A stretch of DNA of 64,000 nucleotides from Acidobacteriota bacterium (GCA_039683095.1 JBDKSB010000006.1:1-64000), one strand, 5' to 3'. Shown: positions 33,701 through 42,718, counted from the stretch's first letter. Notes: a model not told the origin generated them from the letters alone. Program-made: numbers and translations.

Positions 33701-35554
33701 TCACTTCTTGCGCAGCTTGAGCACGCCCTTGACGCTGTCGAGGTCGACCTGGAAGTGCGAGAGGAAATCGTTGCCCAGCAGCCCGGCGTTCTCCTCTTCG
33801 CCCAGGTCGTAGACGATGGCCTTGACGTTGAAGACCGTCAGGCCCTCGACCTCCACGGAGTCGAGGTCGACCTGGTAGGCCAGATCGCCGCCGGCCACGC
33901 CCTGGATGCCGACGACGGGCGTGCGGTTGTCGATGCGGATCTCCAGCGCCGCCGCGGCCGCCAGCGGGATGATGGTCGTCGTGGCGCCGGTGTCGATGAA
34001 GAACTTCTGCCGGTGCTTCTTGTTGAGGTAGGCGTAGACGGGGATGAGCTTGTCGCCCGGGGTGAAGCGGATGGTGACCGAGTCCTCGTCGCGGCGCCCC
34101 TCCTCGGCGAGGCGCTCGAGGGTCCGGACCTTGTCCGCGAACTCGTCCGGGTAGGGCTTCCCGTCGCGCAGGAGATCCTCGGCCCGGACCCATTTCTTCT
34201 CCAGGACGGCGGCCTCGGCCCCGAGCAGGCGAAGCTCGAGATCGGCAGGCGCCAGCCGGACGACCGCGTCGAAGATCTCGAGGCCGCCGGAGCCGCGCTC
34301 GTTGAGGATCTTGTGGAGGGACGACTTGGCCAGATCGACCTCGACGCCGTCGAGCGAGCCCGCGGCCGGGGCGTCCCGCAGGTTCGGATCGCGGCGGAGG
34401 TCGGCGAGGAGCCGGTGGGCGGCGTCGAAGCCGCGGGCCTCGTTATAGGCGCCCGCCGCGGCCGCGATCAGGGGGATATCGGCCGCGGCGGCAAGGAGGT
34501 CCGGGGCGAGGATCCGCGCGGCTTCGGCGGACTGCCCCTGCTTGACCAGGGACGAGGTCAGGGACGACATGAAGGCGGCGATCGCGGCCGGTTTCAGGAA
34601 GGTCGGCAGGTCCTCGTTCCGGAGCAGGGCCCGGCCGCGGAAGCCGGCCGCGAGGGCCCCGAGCCGGATCTCGTCCGAGGTCCCCCCGGGAAGGGACAAG
34701 GCCTGGACGAACGCCCCCTCGCGCGAGCCCGGCCGCACGGTCGAGGCGAGCTGGGCGGGCGGGACAGTGCCTTTCGGCGCGGCGCCGTCGATCGGGGCCC
34801 AGAGATAGCCGCGGGAGGTCCCGCCGCCGAAGGTCCAGCCGACGATCCGGCCCTGCTGGAAGAGCGCGCCGGGACCGTCTATCTCCCGGAAGAGGGCGAA
34901 GGCCTGGAACGAGCCCGCCCGTTCGAGGGGGCCGGGCTCGACGGCGAGCGAGGTCCGGGCCCCGCTCAGGGGACGCCATTCGAGGACGGCCGAACCGTCG
35001 TACGGGTCCAGCTCGGGCGTCTCGAGGCCCGGGCCGAGGTCGAAGAGGCAGAGGACGAGAGGATCCGGGTCGGTCCAGTCGGCCAGAGCCGGAGCGAGCC
35101 CGGAGGGGCCGGGGCTTTCGAGACGGGGGGCGCGGGACCCGAGGAACGTCCAGAGCGGAAGGGCAGCCCAGGCGCCGTCAAAGAGCGCGCCTTCGAGGAC
35201 CGTCGGGGCGCCCCGGGCGGCTTCGTCGAGAACGAAGCGGGCGGCGGCGAGGGACGCGGAAGACGACGCCGGTTCGGGTTCTCGGGCGGCGGAAGCGGCC
35301 CCGGCCGGAGCGCCGGCCGCCGGGGCCTTCTCCCCCGCCGCGGGGGCGGCGGGTGCGGCCGGACGCGCCGATGGCCGGAGTCCGGGCAGCAGGAAATAGG
35401 CCGCGACCAGCAGGACGGCCGCGCCGGCAACGGCCAACACGGCCCAGTGGACGGACCTCTTCGGCTTGACCAGGGAGCCCGTCAGGAGCGCCCCGCAGGC
35501 CGAGCAGTATCTGGAGGTCTCGGGATTATCTGTCTTGCAGCGTCGGCATTTCAT
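33701..35554 (-). CDS. Zinc-ribbon membrane protein with C-terminal retropepsin-like aspartic protease
   Basis: The 617-residue protein begins with a zinc ribbon (C3, C6, C17, C20). One transmembrane helix follows at about 36-57, then an Ala/Pro linker and a central domain of about 300 residues that contains FGGGTSRGYLW and is unassigned. The helical repeat-like stretch of about 340-490 leads to a clan-AA aspartic protease domain. That domain has the active-site motif FFIDTGATTTIIP and a later AGLLGNDFLSHFQVDLD. Such single-lobe enzymes work as dimers. The zinc ribbon would be cytoplasmic and the protease extracytoplasmic. The ATG at 35554 is preferred because it makes the first cysteine pair. 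The combination is unusual. Confidence 0.8.
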   Translation of the reverse strand: MKCRRCKTDNPETSRYCSACGALLTGSLVKPKRSVHWAVLAVAGAAVLLVAAYFLLPGLRPSARPAAPAAPAAGEKAPAAGAPAGAASAAREPEPASSSASLAAARFVLDEAARGAPTVLEGALFDGAWAALPLWTFLGSRAPRLESPGPSGLAPALADWTDPDPLVLCLFDLGPGLETPELDPYDGSAVLEWRPLSGARTSLAVEPGPLERAGSFQAFALFREIDGPGALFQQGRIVGWTFGGGTSRGYLWAPIDGAAPKGTVPPAQLASTVRPGSREGAFVQALSLPGGTSDEIRLGALAAGFRGRALLRNEDLPTFLKPAAIAAFMSSLTSSLVKQGQSAEAARILAPDLLAAAADIPLIAAAAGAYNEARGFDAAHRLLADLRRDPNLRDAPAAGSLDGVEVDLAKSSLHKILNERGSGGLEIFDAVVRLAPADLELRLLGAEAAVLEKKWVRAEDLLRDGKPYPDEFADKVRTLERLAEEGRRDEDSVTIRFTPGDKLIPVYAYLNKKHRQKFFIDTGATTTIIPLAAAAALEIRIDNRTPVVGIQGVAGGDLAYQVDLDSVEVEGLTVFNVKAIVYDLGEEENAGLLGNDFLSHFQVDLDSVKGVLKLRKK

Positions 35555-35616
35555 GGCTGGACCCCTGTTTTTCCCTGAAATAGTTTAGTCGGGGGCCGGA
35601 GGCGGATTTCGGAGGG

Positions 35617-36798
35617 CTATTTTCCGCCGGCGATCAGGAATTCGTAGACGCATGATTCATGAATGGAATCTATAAGATACATTCTGTCGCCGGTTATGGA
35701 GAAGCCGTTGAAACGGCTTTCCGGGGCCGGGACGCTGAACATCAGCAGGCCGTCGGCGTCGAAGACATCGAACCGATAGCACCGGCTCCAATCGTCGACG
35801 CCGGGGAATCTCCCGAACTTGTCGGGCTGGAGGAGGAAGGTCAGCACCCAGAGCCGGTTCTTCCCGTCAATGGCCGCGCCCCCGGCGACCGAAGTGACCG
35901 AGGGCCAGGAAAACACATGCTGCACGGAGCCGCTTGCGAACAGCGTGTCCCTCATGACGTTCTTGATCTCATAGGGCAAGGGCCTGTCGGCCGAGAGGCG
36001 CAGCGTTCCTTCCGCCGAATACCGATCGATCCGGTTCTGGTGGGCGTAGGCGACAAAGCAGTCGTCGCCCGCGCCCGCCGCAAAATGGACCACGTTGGCG
36101 TTCAGCGACATCTCCACATTGTCATAGGGCCTGATCTCGCCGAACGCGCGCGCGACCGACCCGCCCTGGTCATAGACGGACAGAAGATGGCGTTGCCTTG
36201 GTTCGGACCAGACGGACGCGTCGCCCGGCAGGACGACCCGGCCCGACGAGAGGACGGCCAGGCCCGAGGTTCGGAAATCCTCGGTGATGCTGCTGCCGTT
36301 CGTCGCCCCGGCCTCGACCGGCCTGAAGCTGTCCACAAAAGTCCCGTCGGTCCGGAACCTGGATATCCTGCTGTCCGCGATGTAGATCAGGTCCCCTGCG
36401 GGGTTCAGCCTCATCAGGTACGGCGAAACGAGATCGCCCGGTCCGAGGCCTTTCCTCCCGAAGGACGAAACGAGCTCGTAACGCTCGTTGAAGCGCTTGA
36501 CGGCGCATCCTCCCCTTTCGAGAACGAGGATATCCCCGTTGGGAAGCCGCGCCGCGTCGGCCGGATCATAGAGAACATCCTTGTCCTCGCGGCCTTCGAG
36601 AGCGCCGATCTTCCCCAGGAGCTCCAGCCGCGGGGAGGACGAGGCCTCGACCTGCGGGGCGTGATTATGGACGTACTTGATCCCGTCGATGATCTCGACG
36701 GTGAATTTCGAGGCATCGCCCGGATTTCCCGGCCTGCAGGCCGTCGCCGCGGCCGACGTCCATAGAGAGAGCGCAACGATAAGCGCTGAACGTTTCAC
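35617..36798 (-). CDS. Secreted or lipid-anchored six-bladed beta-propeller protein
   Basis: The 393-residue protein has a signal peptide with a possible lipobox ATAC (Cys21). Repeating strands follow, such as ARLPNGDILVLERGG, LMRLNPAGDLIYIADS and RFRTDGTFVDSF, typical of NHL/6-bladed propellers of the BF3886 type. These are usually binding domains. The GTG at 36798 is chosen as start because AGGGGAGGAGAA lies just before it and the signal peptide begins there; an in-frame ATG at 36834 would add 12 unsupported residues. It is divergent from the S41 peptidase gene at 37058, with 259 bases between them and no clear promoter recognised. Confidence 0.82.
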   Translation of the reverse strand: MKRSALIVALSLWTSAAATACRPGNPGDASKFTVEIIDGIKYVHNHAPQVEASSSPRLELLGKIGALEGREDKDVLYDPADAARLPNGDILVLERGGCAVKRFNERYELVSSFGRKGLGPGDLVSPYLMRLNPAGDLIYIADSRISRFRTDGTFVDSFRPVEAGATNGSSITEDFRTSGLAVLSSGRVVLPGDASVWSEPRQRHLLSVYDQGGSVARAFGEIRPYDNVEMSLNANVVHFAAGAGDDCFVAYAHQNRIDRYSAEGTLRLSADRPLPYEIKNVMRDTLFASGSVQHVFSWPSVTSVAGGAAIDGKNRLWVLTFLLQPDKFGRFPGVDDWSRCYRFDVFDADGLLMFSVPAPESRFNGFSITGDRMYLIDSIHESCVYEFLIAGGK

Positions 36799-37057
36799 TT
36801 CTCCTCCCCTGATAGACGGAACATCATTCTGCAAAAATAACAGCTACTCGTCAAGGAATGTTCCATTGAACGACATATTGGCGCCAACGGGACCATGCCA
36901 TCCTTCCTTCAAGTTCGATCGTGGACATAGGAAGAGGGCCTTCCGGGAACGAATCCGAGCGTGAAGCGATCATGGCCCTTCCATATCCGCGGCCTTTTTG
37001 ATATGAACATGAGGAAAGATTATCCAGAGCATTTGCTGTTTTGAGGAGGATCCCCAC

Positions 37058-38737
37058 ATGAGAAGACACGCGGCGGTCCTTGCCGCGCTGCTTATCTTCG
37101 CCTCGGTGGCTCCGGCCGTCCTGGCCCAGAGCCCCGATGAATTCGTCCAGAAAGCGGGCGCGGCCTATAACCAGAAGCGGTATGCGGAGGCCGCAGCCCT
37201 CTACGGAAAGGCCATCGCCGCCGGTTCCAACGACGCCGACGCCGCCTACGGCGCGGCCTGCTGTTACGCCCTTATCGGCAATAAGGACAGGGCCTTCGCC
37301 TTCCTGGACATGGCCGGGCAGCTCGGCTGGGACAACGCCGGCCATGCCCGGAAGGACGCCGACCTCGAATCGCTCCGGACCGACCCGCGCTGGGAGCCGG
37401 CCCTGGCGATCTTCGAGAAGAACGGCCGATACGCACAGGCCATGTGGAGCTCGCCCGCCTGGAGCGTTCCCTACGCCGCCGAGCTGCCGGAAGACCTCCG
37501 CATCGCGGGCCTGTCCAGGTTCTGGTCCGAGGTCAAGTATAATTTCGCCTTCCCCGAGAAGCTGGCCGCCCTGGACTGGGACGCGCTCTACATCAGCTTC
37601 ATCCCGAAGGTGCGGGCCGCCCGCTCCACGGCCGAGTATTATCATGTCCTCCAGGAGCTCTGCGCGAAGCTCCAGGACGGCCACACCAATATCATCCTGC
37701 CCCAGGCATACTGGACGACATGGGCCGGGCGACCGGGCCTTCAAACCCGTCTCGTCGAGGGCCGGGTCCTTGTGAGCGGGCTCTGGGACCCCGAGATCGG
37801 AAAGCAGGGCTTGACCAGGGGCATGGAGATCGTCGAGATCAACGGTCTGGCGGCGCGTTCGTACGCGGAGAAATACGTCATGCCGCGTCTATCCTCTTCG
37901 ACGCCGCAGTATTTGGACATCCTGGCCTATGAGAGGTCCCTGCTGATGGGATCGTTCTCCGAACCGGTCCAGCTGACCCTGGAGACGGAAGACGGTCGAA
38001 CGATCGAGCGGACCGTCCGGCGCCTCCCGCTGCCGGAGCTGACCAGGCTCGCGCCGGTCCCGAACCCGAAGCCCTTTGAATTCCGCGCGCTGCCGGGGAA
38101 CATCGCCTATGTCGCCCTGAACAGCTTCCAGGACGATGCGACAGCCGACGAGTTCTTCAAGAGCTTCAAGGAAATCGCCGCCTCCGACGCCCTGATCCTC
38201 GACCTGAGGCAAAACGGCGGCGGCAACACCAACGTCGGGTACAGGATCATGGCCGCCCTGGCCGAGGAACCGTTTATCGGCTCCCGCTGGTCGACCCGGG
38301 ACTACAAGCCGGCCTTCCGGTCCTGGGGCCGCCCCGACCGCATGTACACGGAAGCGGCCGAGAGGGTGCCGGTCGACCCGGACCATCATTACGCCGGGCG
38401 GGTGGTCGTCCTCGCGAGCGCCCGGACCTTCTCCGCGGCCGAGGACTTTCTCGTCGCCTTCGACCAGAGCGGACGGGGCACGATCATGGGCGAGCCGAGC
38501 GGCGGCAGCACCGGCAATCCCCTCTACTTCAAGCTTCCGGGCGGCGGCGGGGGGCTTGTTTGTTCCAAGCATGACGCCTATGCCGACGGCAGGGAGTTCG
38601 TGGGAGTGGGTGTCCGGCCGCAGATCGAGGTTCATCCCACGGTCGCCGACTTCCGGGCCGGCAAAGACACCGTTCTTGAAAGGGCCGCGGCGGAGATCGG
38701 AAAAAGCCGGCTAAAAAGAGCAGAGCGCCGGCCTTAA
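37058..38737 (+). CDS. Secreted S41-family peptidase with TPR-like N-terminus
   Basis: The 559-residue protein has a signal peptide (residues 1-23, ending VLAQ) and a TPR-like helical region at about 25-90. The S41 (tail-specific protease) domain follows: a PDZ-like part containing GMEIVEINGLAA, then ILDLRQNGGGNTN and the catalytic serine region SARTFSAAEDF. S41 enzymes cleave proteins near the C-terminus in the envelope; several TPR-fused relatives are of unknown substrate. TTTGAGGAGG lies upstream of the ATG. It is isolated on the plus strand, followed by a stretch of degraded sequence. Confidence 0.88.
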   Translation: MRRHAAVLAALLIFASVAPAVLAQSPDEFVQKAGAAYNQKRYAEAAALYGKAIAAGSNDADAAYGAACCYALIGNKDRAFAFLDMAGQLGWDNAGHARKDADLESLRTDPRWEPALAIFEKNGRYAQAMWSSPAWSVPYAAELPEDLRIAGLSRFWSEVKYNFAFPEKLAALDWDALYISFIPKVRAARSTAEYYHVLQELCAKLQDGHTNIILPQAYWTTWAGRPGLQTRLVEGRVLVSGLWDPEIGKQGLTRGMEIVEINGLAARSYAEKYVMPRLSSSTPQYLDILAYERSLLMGSFSEPVQLTLETEDGRTIERTVRRLPLPELTRLAPVPNPKPFEFRALPGNIAYVALNSFQDDATADEFFKSFKEIAASDALILDLRQNGGGNTNVGYRIMAALAEEPFIGSRWSTRDYKPAFRSWGRPDRMYTEAAERVPVDPDHHYAGRVVVLASARTFSAAEDFLVAFDQSGRGTIMGEPSGGSTGNPLYFKLPGGGGGLVCSKHDAYADGREFVGVGVRPQIEVHPTVADFRAGKDTVLERAAAEIGKSRLKRAERRP

Positions 38738-39087
38738 CCGATAAGATCCACGATCTCCCGCCCAGCTGAAGAACGATATCAGGATAAGTATCGAAGCAGG
38801 GCTTATGGAACAAAGTACTAATCGCCCTCGTCAAGTACCTCGCACACAACTCCATCGCCGACAGGATAAGGCTCCTGGCCGAATTTCAGGGAGATCTATG
38901 CCAAAGGTCCCGACCCCTCGGCATGAGGCTGGGCTATAGCAAAAATGTTTTGTCGATCTCCCGAAGCCGCCCATGACGTGGTGGCCGGCGGCGCAAGGCA
39001 AGGCAACGGGCTCCGGCAAGAAGTTCGAGGGGAAATTCGGCGCCTCCATGCCGATCAGGGCGCGGGCCGGCTATCCGAAGATCGCTG
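38738..39087. other. Degraded intergenic stretch
   Basis: There is no intact gene. Short open pieces occur (for example near 38815-38880) but all break quickly. I recognise no family in them. Confidence 0.5.
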
Positions 39088-39330
39088 TGCAATACTTACG
39101 GCGGGCTGAGGGAATTCCTGAAGAAGGAACTCGGCCAGGGAAAGTCGTTCGAGGCCGTGGGGAAGGAGCTCTAAATCAGCGGGTCGAGGGTCTCCGAGTT
39201 CGTCAACATCCTCGGCATCGAGCGGAAAGGGAAGGGCAAAAGCGACTCGAGCATCTGCGTCGACCGACCGACGATAGGCCCCGATGGCGAGTTCAAGATG
39301 GAAGCGCCGCGGAAGGGGAAGATCCAGTAA
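39088..39330 (+). pseudogene. Fragment of a small helix-turn-helix-like gene
   Basis: One frame reads 81 codons with a single internal TAA at 39172-39174 and a natural-looking TAA end at 39328. Around the internal stop it reads SFEAVGKEL-stop-ISGSRVSEFVNILG, which resembles a helix-turn-helix spanning the broken codon. The end is Lys-rich. No start codon precedes it, so it is a remnant. A Rho-independent hairpin follows at 39353. The assignment to DNA binding is tentative. Confidence 0.45.
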
Positions 39331-39352
39331 GCCTAGCCTGCACGAGGCTTAA

Positions 39353-39378
39353 GCCGGCCCATGGGGGCCGGCCTTTTT
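39353..39378 (+). terminator. Intrinsic terminator between the fragment and the AT-rich cassette
   Basis: GCCGGCCC (39353-39360) pairs with GGGCCGGC (39365-39372), followed by CCTTTTT. On the opposite strand it lies just past the end of the cassette gene at 39407 and could also slow minus-strand transcripts. Confidence 0.7.
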
Positions 39379-39406
39379 ATTGGGTGCGGGGATATTCGAG
39401 GAAATA

Positions 39407-40639
39407 TTATGATTTAATTCCAGGGGCCGTAAGCCCTGCTTTTAGTTCCGCTATGCGTCTTAGCATATTACGTTCATATGTTTTAAACAACACTAAGGTT
39501 TCCTCTCTTGCCATTTCAACCTTTTTTGAAACTTCATTAATCGCCAATTCTGCCCGCCTATCAGCCTTGATGAGTTGGCCAGCCTTCGTTTTGTAGTTAT
39601 TCCAAGCCTCGGTAAATCTATCTTTTAAGGATGCGGCATTCCCTGAATATTTAGTGCGTTCACTTTCCAGGGCCTCGATAGCCCTGTTGAGACTATTAAT
39701 CTTTTCTTTATCTAAAGTGGTCTTCAATTCTGATTCCAGATTCTCTATTGCCTCGCCTATCTGCATCAATTGTTTAAAATGATGATTAATCATTTCGAAG
39801 CAATCCAGCAATTTTCCTACGTATTCCTGAAGGATATCTTCGACCTTAAGGCCGGATAGGGCTATGTCGATTTGACGGGTTGCTTGGCCGATCTCTATCT
39901 TGTCGAGGATTAAATCACGTCTGATCGATATGAGCGAAGGTAATATTGGCGAACCGGCCTCCAAATCTCCCAACAGAATCAGGACATAAGAGATGAGTGC
40001 CAATATAACAGCCACCTTGATGTTTTGCGAATCGTATGTGTTTATGTTATTGATCAATGCAATCCAGCATCCAAGCGCTGATACAAAGTAAAACAACATA
40101 ATTATTGCAGCAATATGCGTTCCTTTCCTTCCCAATGGCCTTCTGGGCTGAGGAATATCTCGATAACCGAGCCTCATCGCCAAAATAAAGACGATTGTAT
40201 AAAAACCCAATAGCACTAAAGTAGATATCTCTGAAATCAATGGAATAATTCGAAATAAGCAAATGGCTATAAAAAGTTGGAGTAATGTATGAAGAAGATA
40301 TACAAAGTGGGTAAAGTTTGCACTCCCTCCGCCCAAACCATATCTGAACCTTGGCTCCTTGAGAGGATTATTGTGCTGTCGAGAAAATAAAAGTGGAAGG
40401 CCTTTTGCGAAATCAACTGTTAGAACGATAGTCAAATACACGAGTCCGATCTGCAGCCAGTCAATATTCTTGTAGGGCGCCTGTTTGATTAGGAGCCAAG
40501 TGAGAGTTGCGAGCGCACCGAGAAAAGCCCAAGACGACCACCCGGGCCGCTTTCGTTCTGATTCGATTTGGGCTGCCTCACAATTAATCAGGTCAATTAG
40601 TAGTTTCTTTTTTGCATACTGCGTATCTTCTTCATTCAT
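39407..40639 (-). CDS. Unknown six-helix membrane protein with long coiled-coil tail
   Basis: The 410-residue protein is not assigned to any family. Six hydrophobic helices lie at about residues 35-52, 61-85, 109-134, 139-159, 175-196 and 207-226. The last 170 residues are charged and helical with heptad-like stretches (for example NLESELKTTLDKEKINSLN), so a cytoplasmic coiled coil is likely. Base composition is much richer in A and T than the flanks, and codon use differs from the housekeeping genes, suggesting horizontal transfer. It is the last gene of a three-gene minus-strand set promoted at 42135-42163. The ribosome site is weak (GGGG). A membrane effector or sensor role is speculation. 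Confidence 0.75.
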   Translation of the reverse strand: MNEEDTQYAKKKLLIDLINCEAAQIESERKRPGWSSWAFLGALATLTWLLIKQAPYKNIDWLQIGLVYLTIVLTVDFAKGLPLLFSRQHNNPLKEPRFRYGLGGGSANFTHFVYLLHTLLQLFIAICLFRIIPLISEISTLVLLGFYTIVFILAMRLGYRDIPQPRRPLGRKGTHIAAIIMLFYFVSALGCWIALINNINTYDSQNIKVAVILALISYVLILLGDLEAGSPILPSLISIRRDLILDKIEIGQATRQIDIALSGLKVEDILQEYVGKLLDCFEMINHHFKQLMQIGEAIENLESELKTTLDKEKINSLNRAIEALESERTKYSGNAASLKDRFTEAWNNYKTKAGQLIKADRRAELAINEVSKKVEMAREETLVLFKTYERNMLRRIAELKAGLTAPGIKS

Positions 40640-40690
40640 TATTCGACCCCTTACGAGATTCGAATCGTCGGAAAACGCAAACGAAAAAGA

Positions 40691-40786
40691 CTACCTTCTG
40701 CTCCCTCCGATGCACTTGGCACAGTTATCAAACGCCTCGGAGTGGGCCTGCACCACGGTTTCAGATGCCCGTTTATTTATCAGCAC
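40691..40786 (-). CDS. Possible 31-residue CxxC microprotein
   Basis: A GTG at 40786, overlapping the end of the upstream DUF2158 gene, opens a 31-codon frame ending in AFDNCAKCIGGSRR. The CxxC and the overlap are suggestive. There is no ribosome site, and the start is not ATG. It may be chance. Confidence 0.25.
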   Translation of the reverse strand: MLINKRASETVVQAHSEAFDNCAKCIGGSRR

Positions 40787-40964
40787 TTGATTTAACGAGT
40801 TCGAGTTGATGCTCCAAGAAAACTGCTCTCTCGAGTTTGTTATCTTTCGAAAACCACTCGCAAAGAGCTCCTTCTTTGTTATTGAAAATGTCGATAGTCT
40901 TAACTGTCATCGGCAAGCCGCCTGACTTCAATATAACAACATCGCCTTCCTTGATACTTCGCAT
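40773..40964 (-). CDS. Small DUF2158 (YodC-like) protein
   Basis: The 63-residue protein matches the DUF2158 pattern: GDVVILKSGGLPMTV near the start, then CEWF and a final hydrophobic LEHQLELV. The fold is a small beta barrel resembling an SH3. Its role is unknown, although members are often found in mobile regions. AAAAGGAG lies ahead of the ATG. It lies 27 bases after the 371-residue gene and before the membrane-protein gene, all on one transcript. Confidence 0.75.
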   Translation of the reverse strand: MRSIKEGDVVILKSGGLPMTVKTIDIFNNKEGALCEWFSKDNKLERAVFLEHQLELVKSSADK

Positions 40965-40991
40965 TTCTTTCTCCTTTTAGGCCGTAGCCGT

Positions 40992-42107
40992 TTATTGTTT
41001 ACTCTTTTCTTCCGGCTCGTCTGGTTCGGTCAGACAAAGGATCGGCTTCTCGCGTGGCGGGAGTTCTCTTATTATTGCAGCACGTTCTCTTAATCTTAGG
41101 GCGTCCTCTCTTTTCTTTTGTTGTTCTTGCACGTCCTTTTCCGACGCATCGACTTTTGGTTCTGCAAATTCAGCAGGAGGCGTAACTTCAAAATCAACAC
41201 CCTGGTCTAGCCGCTTAATAAGATAGTTAAGCGCCCCAAGAAGAGCGATTCTGAGTTCTGGATCCTTCGTTTTTTCAGTCTTCTTCCCATAATCTTTGAT
41301 TAATTTGTCGGCAATCTTTTCGAGATCTTCTGATACGCGCTCCTTTTCATATGTTTCTATGGGCGCGAGGACTTTAGCAGGAACCTTCTTTTCTTTCAGT
41401 TCGAGTCGATATTTCTTAATCTGGAGTATGGCCAGATAGAGTAATACGATATCCTTTATTGCGTCGACAATGCAGTTCGCAACATCCGGTAAAGCATTCA
41501 AGAAAACATCAAGACTATCGTTGGAGACCGCCCGGATTGTAGGGCTCGATGCATCATTGGCCGCAAGAAGGCCGAAGGTCTTCATATGCCTGTTGAGTTT
41601 AACGATCTCTTTTTGCAGCCCGTCAAGATTGTTATTAAAGAGGCCAGAAGGAAAGAGTATGCCCACTTCATACTCATTTTCACGGGTAAAATCACAATAA
41701 ATCTCCATGTCCTCCAGTGTGTCTTTAATAATCTTAGCCTGGTTATAAAATTTGATAGTATTCTCAACGTGCTTTTGTACTTCGGTTATCGCTTGCCCAG
41801 GCATTGATATATTGGTTTCAATAATGTGTTCGAGCTTTAGCACGAGATTGTCCCCGACAAAGTCAGTTGCCTTTATTGAATCGAGGAAGGCTTTCTGGCT
41901 GGGAGAAAAACTATTACACGAACTTGTCTTTAACACATCCTTTAAAGCCTGATCGGCCTTTTTAAAGGCGTCGGCATTCGGCTGGTTTGGCTGAGTGATA
42001 TTTTGAGAGAATGTTCTGTGGAAGGCCTGAAGAAGTGGGATGAGATTCAGTTTTTCATTATCGCCGACTACATCCCACATTATGGAATTGAATCGTTCAA
42101 GGTTCAT
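40992..42107 (-). CDS. Unknown soluble protein of the AT-rich cassette
   Basis: The 371-residue protein has no motif I can assign. Visible features are a helical N-terminal half, a central LFPSGLFNNNLDGLQKEI stretch, one amphipathic or weakly hydrophobic helix (CIVDAIKDIVLLYLAILQI, about 215-233) and a charged, Lys/Glu-rich C-terminus. An ATG at 42113 abuts AAGGAGG directly; the second ATG at 42107 is spaced six bases from it and is therefore the likely start. It is the first gene of the cassette, downstream of a good sigma-70 promoter. It may be a cytoplasmic partner of the membrane protein at 39407, which is inference from co-location. Confidence 0.7.
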   Translation of the reverse strand: MNLERFNSIMWDVVGDNEKLNLIPLLQAFHRTFSQNITQPNQPNADAFKKADQALKDVLKTSSCNSFSPSQKAFLDSIKATDFVGDNLVLKLEHIIETNISMPGQAITEVQKHVENTIKFYNQAKIIKDTLEDMEIYCDFTRENEYEVGILFPSGLFNNNLDGLQKEIVKLNRHMKTFGLLAANDASSPTIRAVSNDSLDVFLNALPDVANCIVDAIKDIVLLYLAILQIKKYRLELKEKKVPAKVLAPIETYEKERVSEDLEKIADKLIKDYGKKTEKTKDPELRIALLGALNYLIKRLDQGVDFEVTPPAEFAEPKVDASEKDVQEQQKKREDALRLRERAAIIRELPPREKPILCLTEPDEPEEKSKQ

Positions 42108-42134
42108 GCCCATCCTCCTTAAGCTATTAGATTG

Positions 42135-42163
42135 ATGCTAAGACGCTCCATATATCTTGTCAA
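42135..42163 (-). promoter_or_regulatory. Sigma-70 promoter of the AT-rich cassette
   Basis: On the minus strand TTGACA (42158-42163) is followed after 17 bases by TAGCAT (42135-42140). The transcript would begin about 20 bases before the first gene's ATG, leaving room only for its AAGGAGG ribosome site. Confidence 0.7.
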
Positions 42164-42328
42164 GCGCTTTGAAACCGCCCTTCCTCTGCCCTTCTCTCAC
42201 CACTTGGCACGCTTTCTGCCCCTTACCCAGCCAAGGGCAAGGCCTGGCAAGATCTCCCCGCCCGAGGGCCAAATATAACCATTACATCCGTGTAATTTCG
42301 TGGCATAAATAACTTCGTGGAGGCCCGA

Positions 42329-42472
42329 ATGAGGAACGAAAAGTTGATCACAGCGCCATCCCCCAAGCTTGCGGCCTTCAAAACTGAGCAGAACTTGAGG
42401 ATCTGGCTGCACGATGAATACTGGGACAATCGCAAGACGCTCGAGGAGATCGGCAAGCACCCTGATATATAG
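42329..42472 (+). pseudogene. Small regulator-like gene, probably frameshifted
   Basis: An ATG with GGAGG five bases upstream opens 47 codons ending at a TAG (42470-42472), with WLHDEYWDNRKTLEEIGKHP near the end, like part of a winged-helix or phage regulator. Shifting one base lets the frame continue (RLREMAADIDRKVEILNVLI) to about 42620. The good ribosome site and continued coding character suggest recent loss by a single-base change. It lies between the cassette promoter and tRNA-Glu, on the strand opposite the cassette. Confidence 0.45.
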
Positions 42473-42629
42473 GCTTCGCGAGATGGCCGCCGACATCGAC
42501 CGCAAGGTCGAAATCCTCAATGTCCTCATCGACCGGGCAGTCATCAGAGGCGGGGAACTCCATATGTTCTGGAAAGAGCCCTTCGCCGCGTTGGCCTTGT
42601 TGGGCGAAGGGGTTATAACTTGTCAGACT

Positions 42630-42705
42630 TGGCAGGGCCACGGGGATTCGAACCCCGGTCTGATGGCTGAGAACCACCTGTCCTGGGCCTCTAGACGATG
42701 GCCCC
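42630..42705 (-). tRNA. tRNA-Glu (CTC)
   Basis: The minus strand folds with acceptor GGGGCCA/TGGCCCT, anticodon stem GGTGG/CCATC and loop TTCTCAG, giving anticodon CTC. The T arm is CGGGGTTCGAATCCCCG. The discriminator is G and CCA is encoded at 42630-42632. Confidence 0.95.
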
Positions 42706-42718
42706 GCAAGGGGCAATA

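Noticed and set aside
40691-40786. The 31-codon CxxC frame as a firm fourth gene of the AT-rich cassette.
   Set aside because: It has a GTG start and no ribosome site, so it is listed only at low confidence.
42205-42219. TGGCAC-GCTTT-CTGC on the plus strand, like a sigma-54 promoter.
   Set aside because: One key -12 base differs, and the only gene downstream is a frameshifted fragment about 110 bases away.
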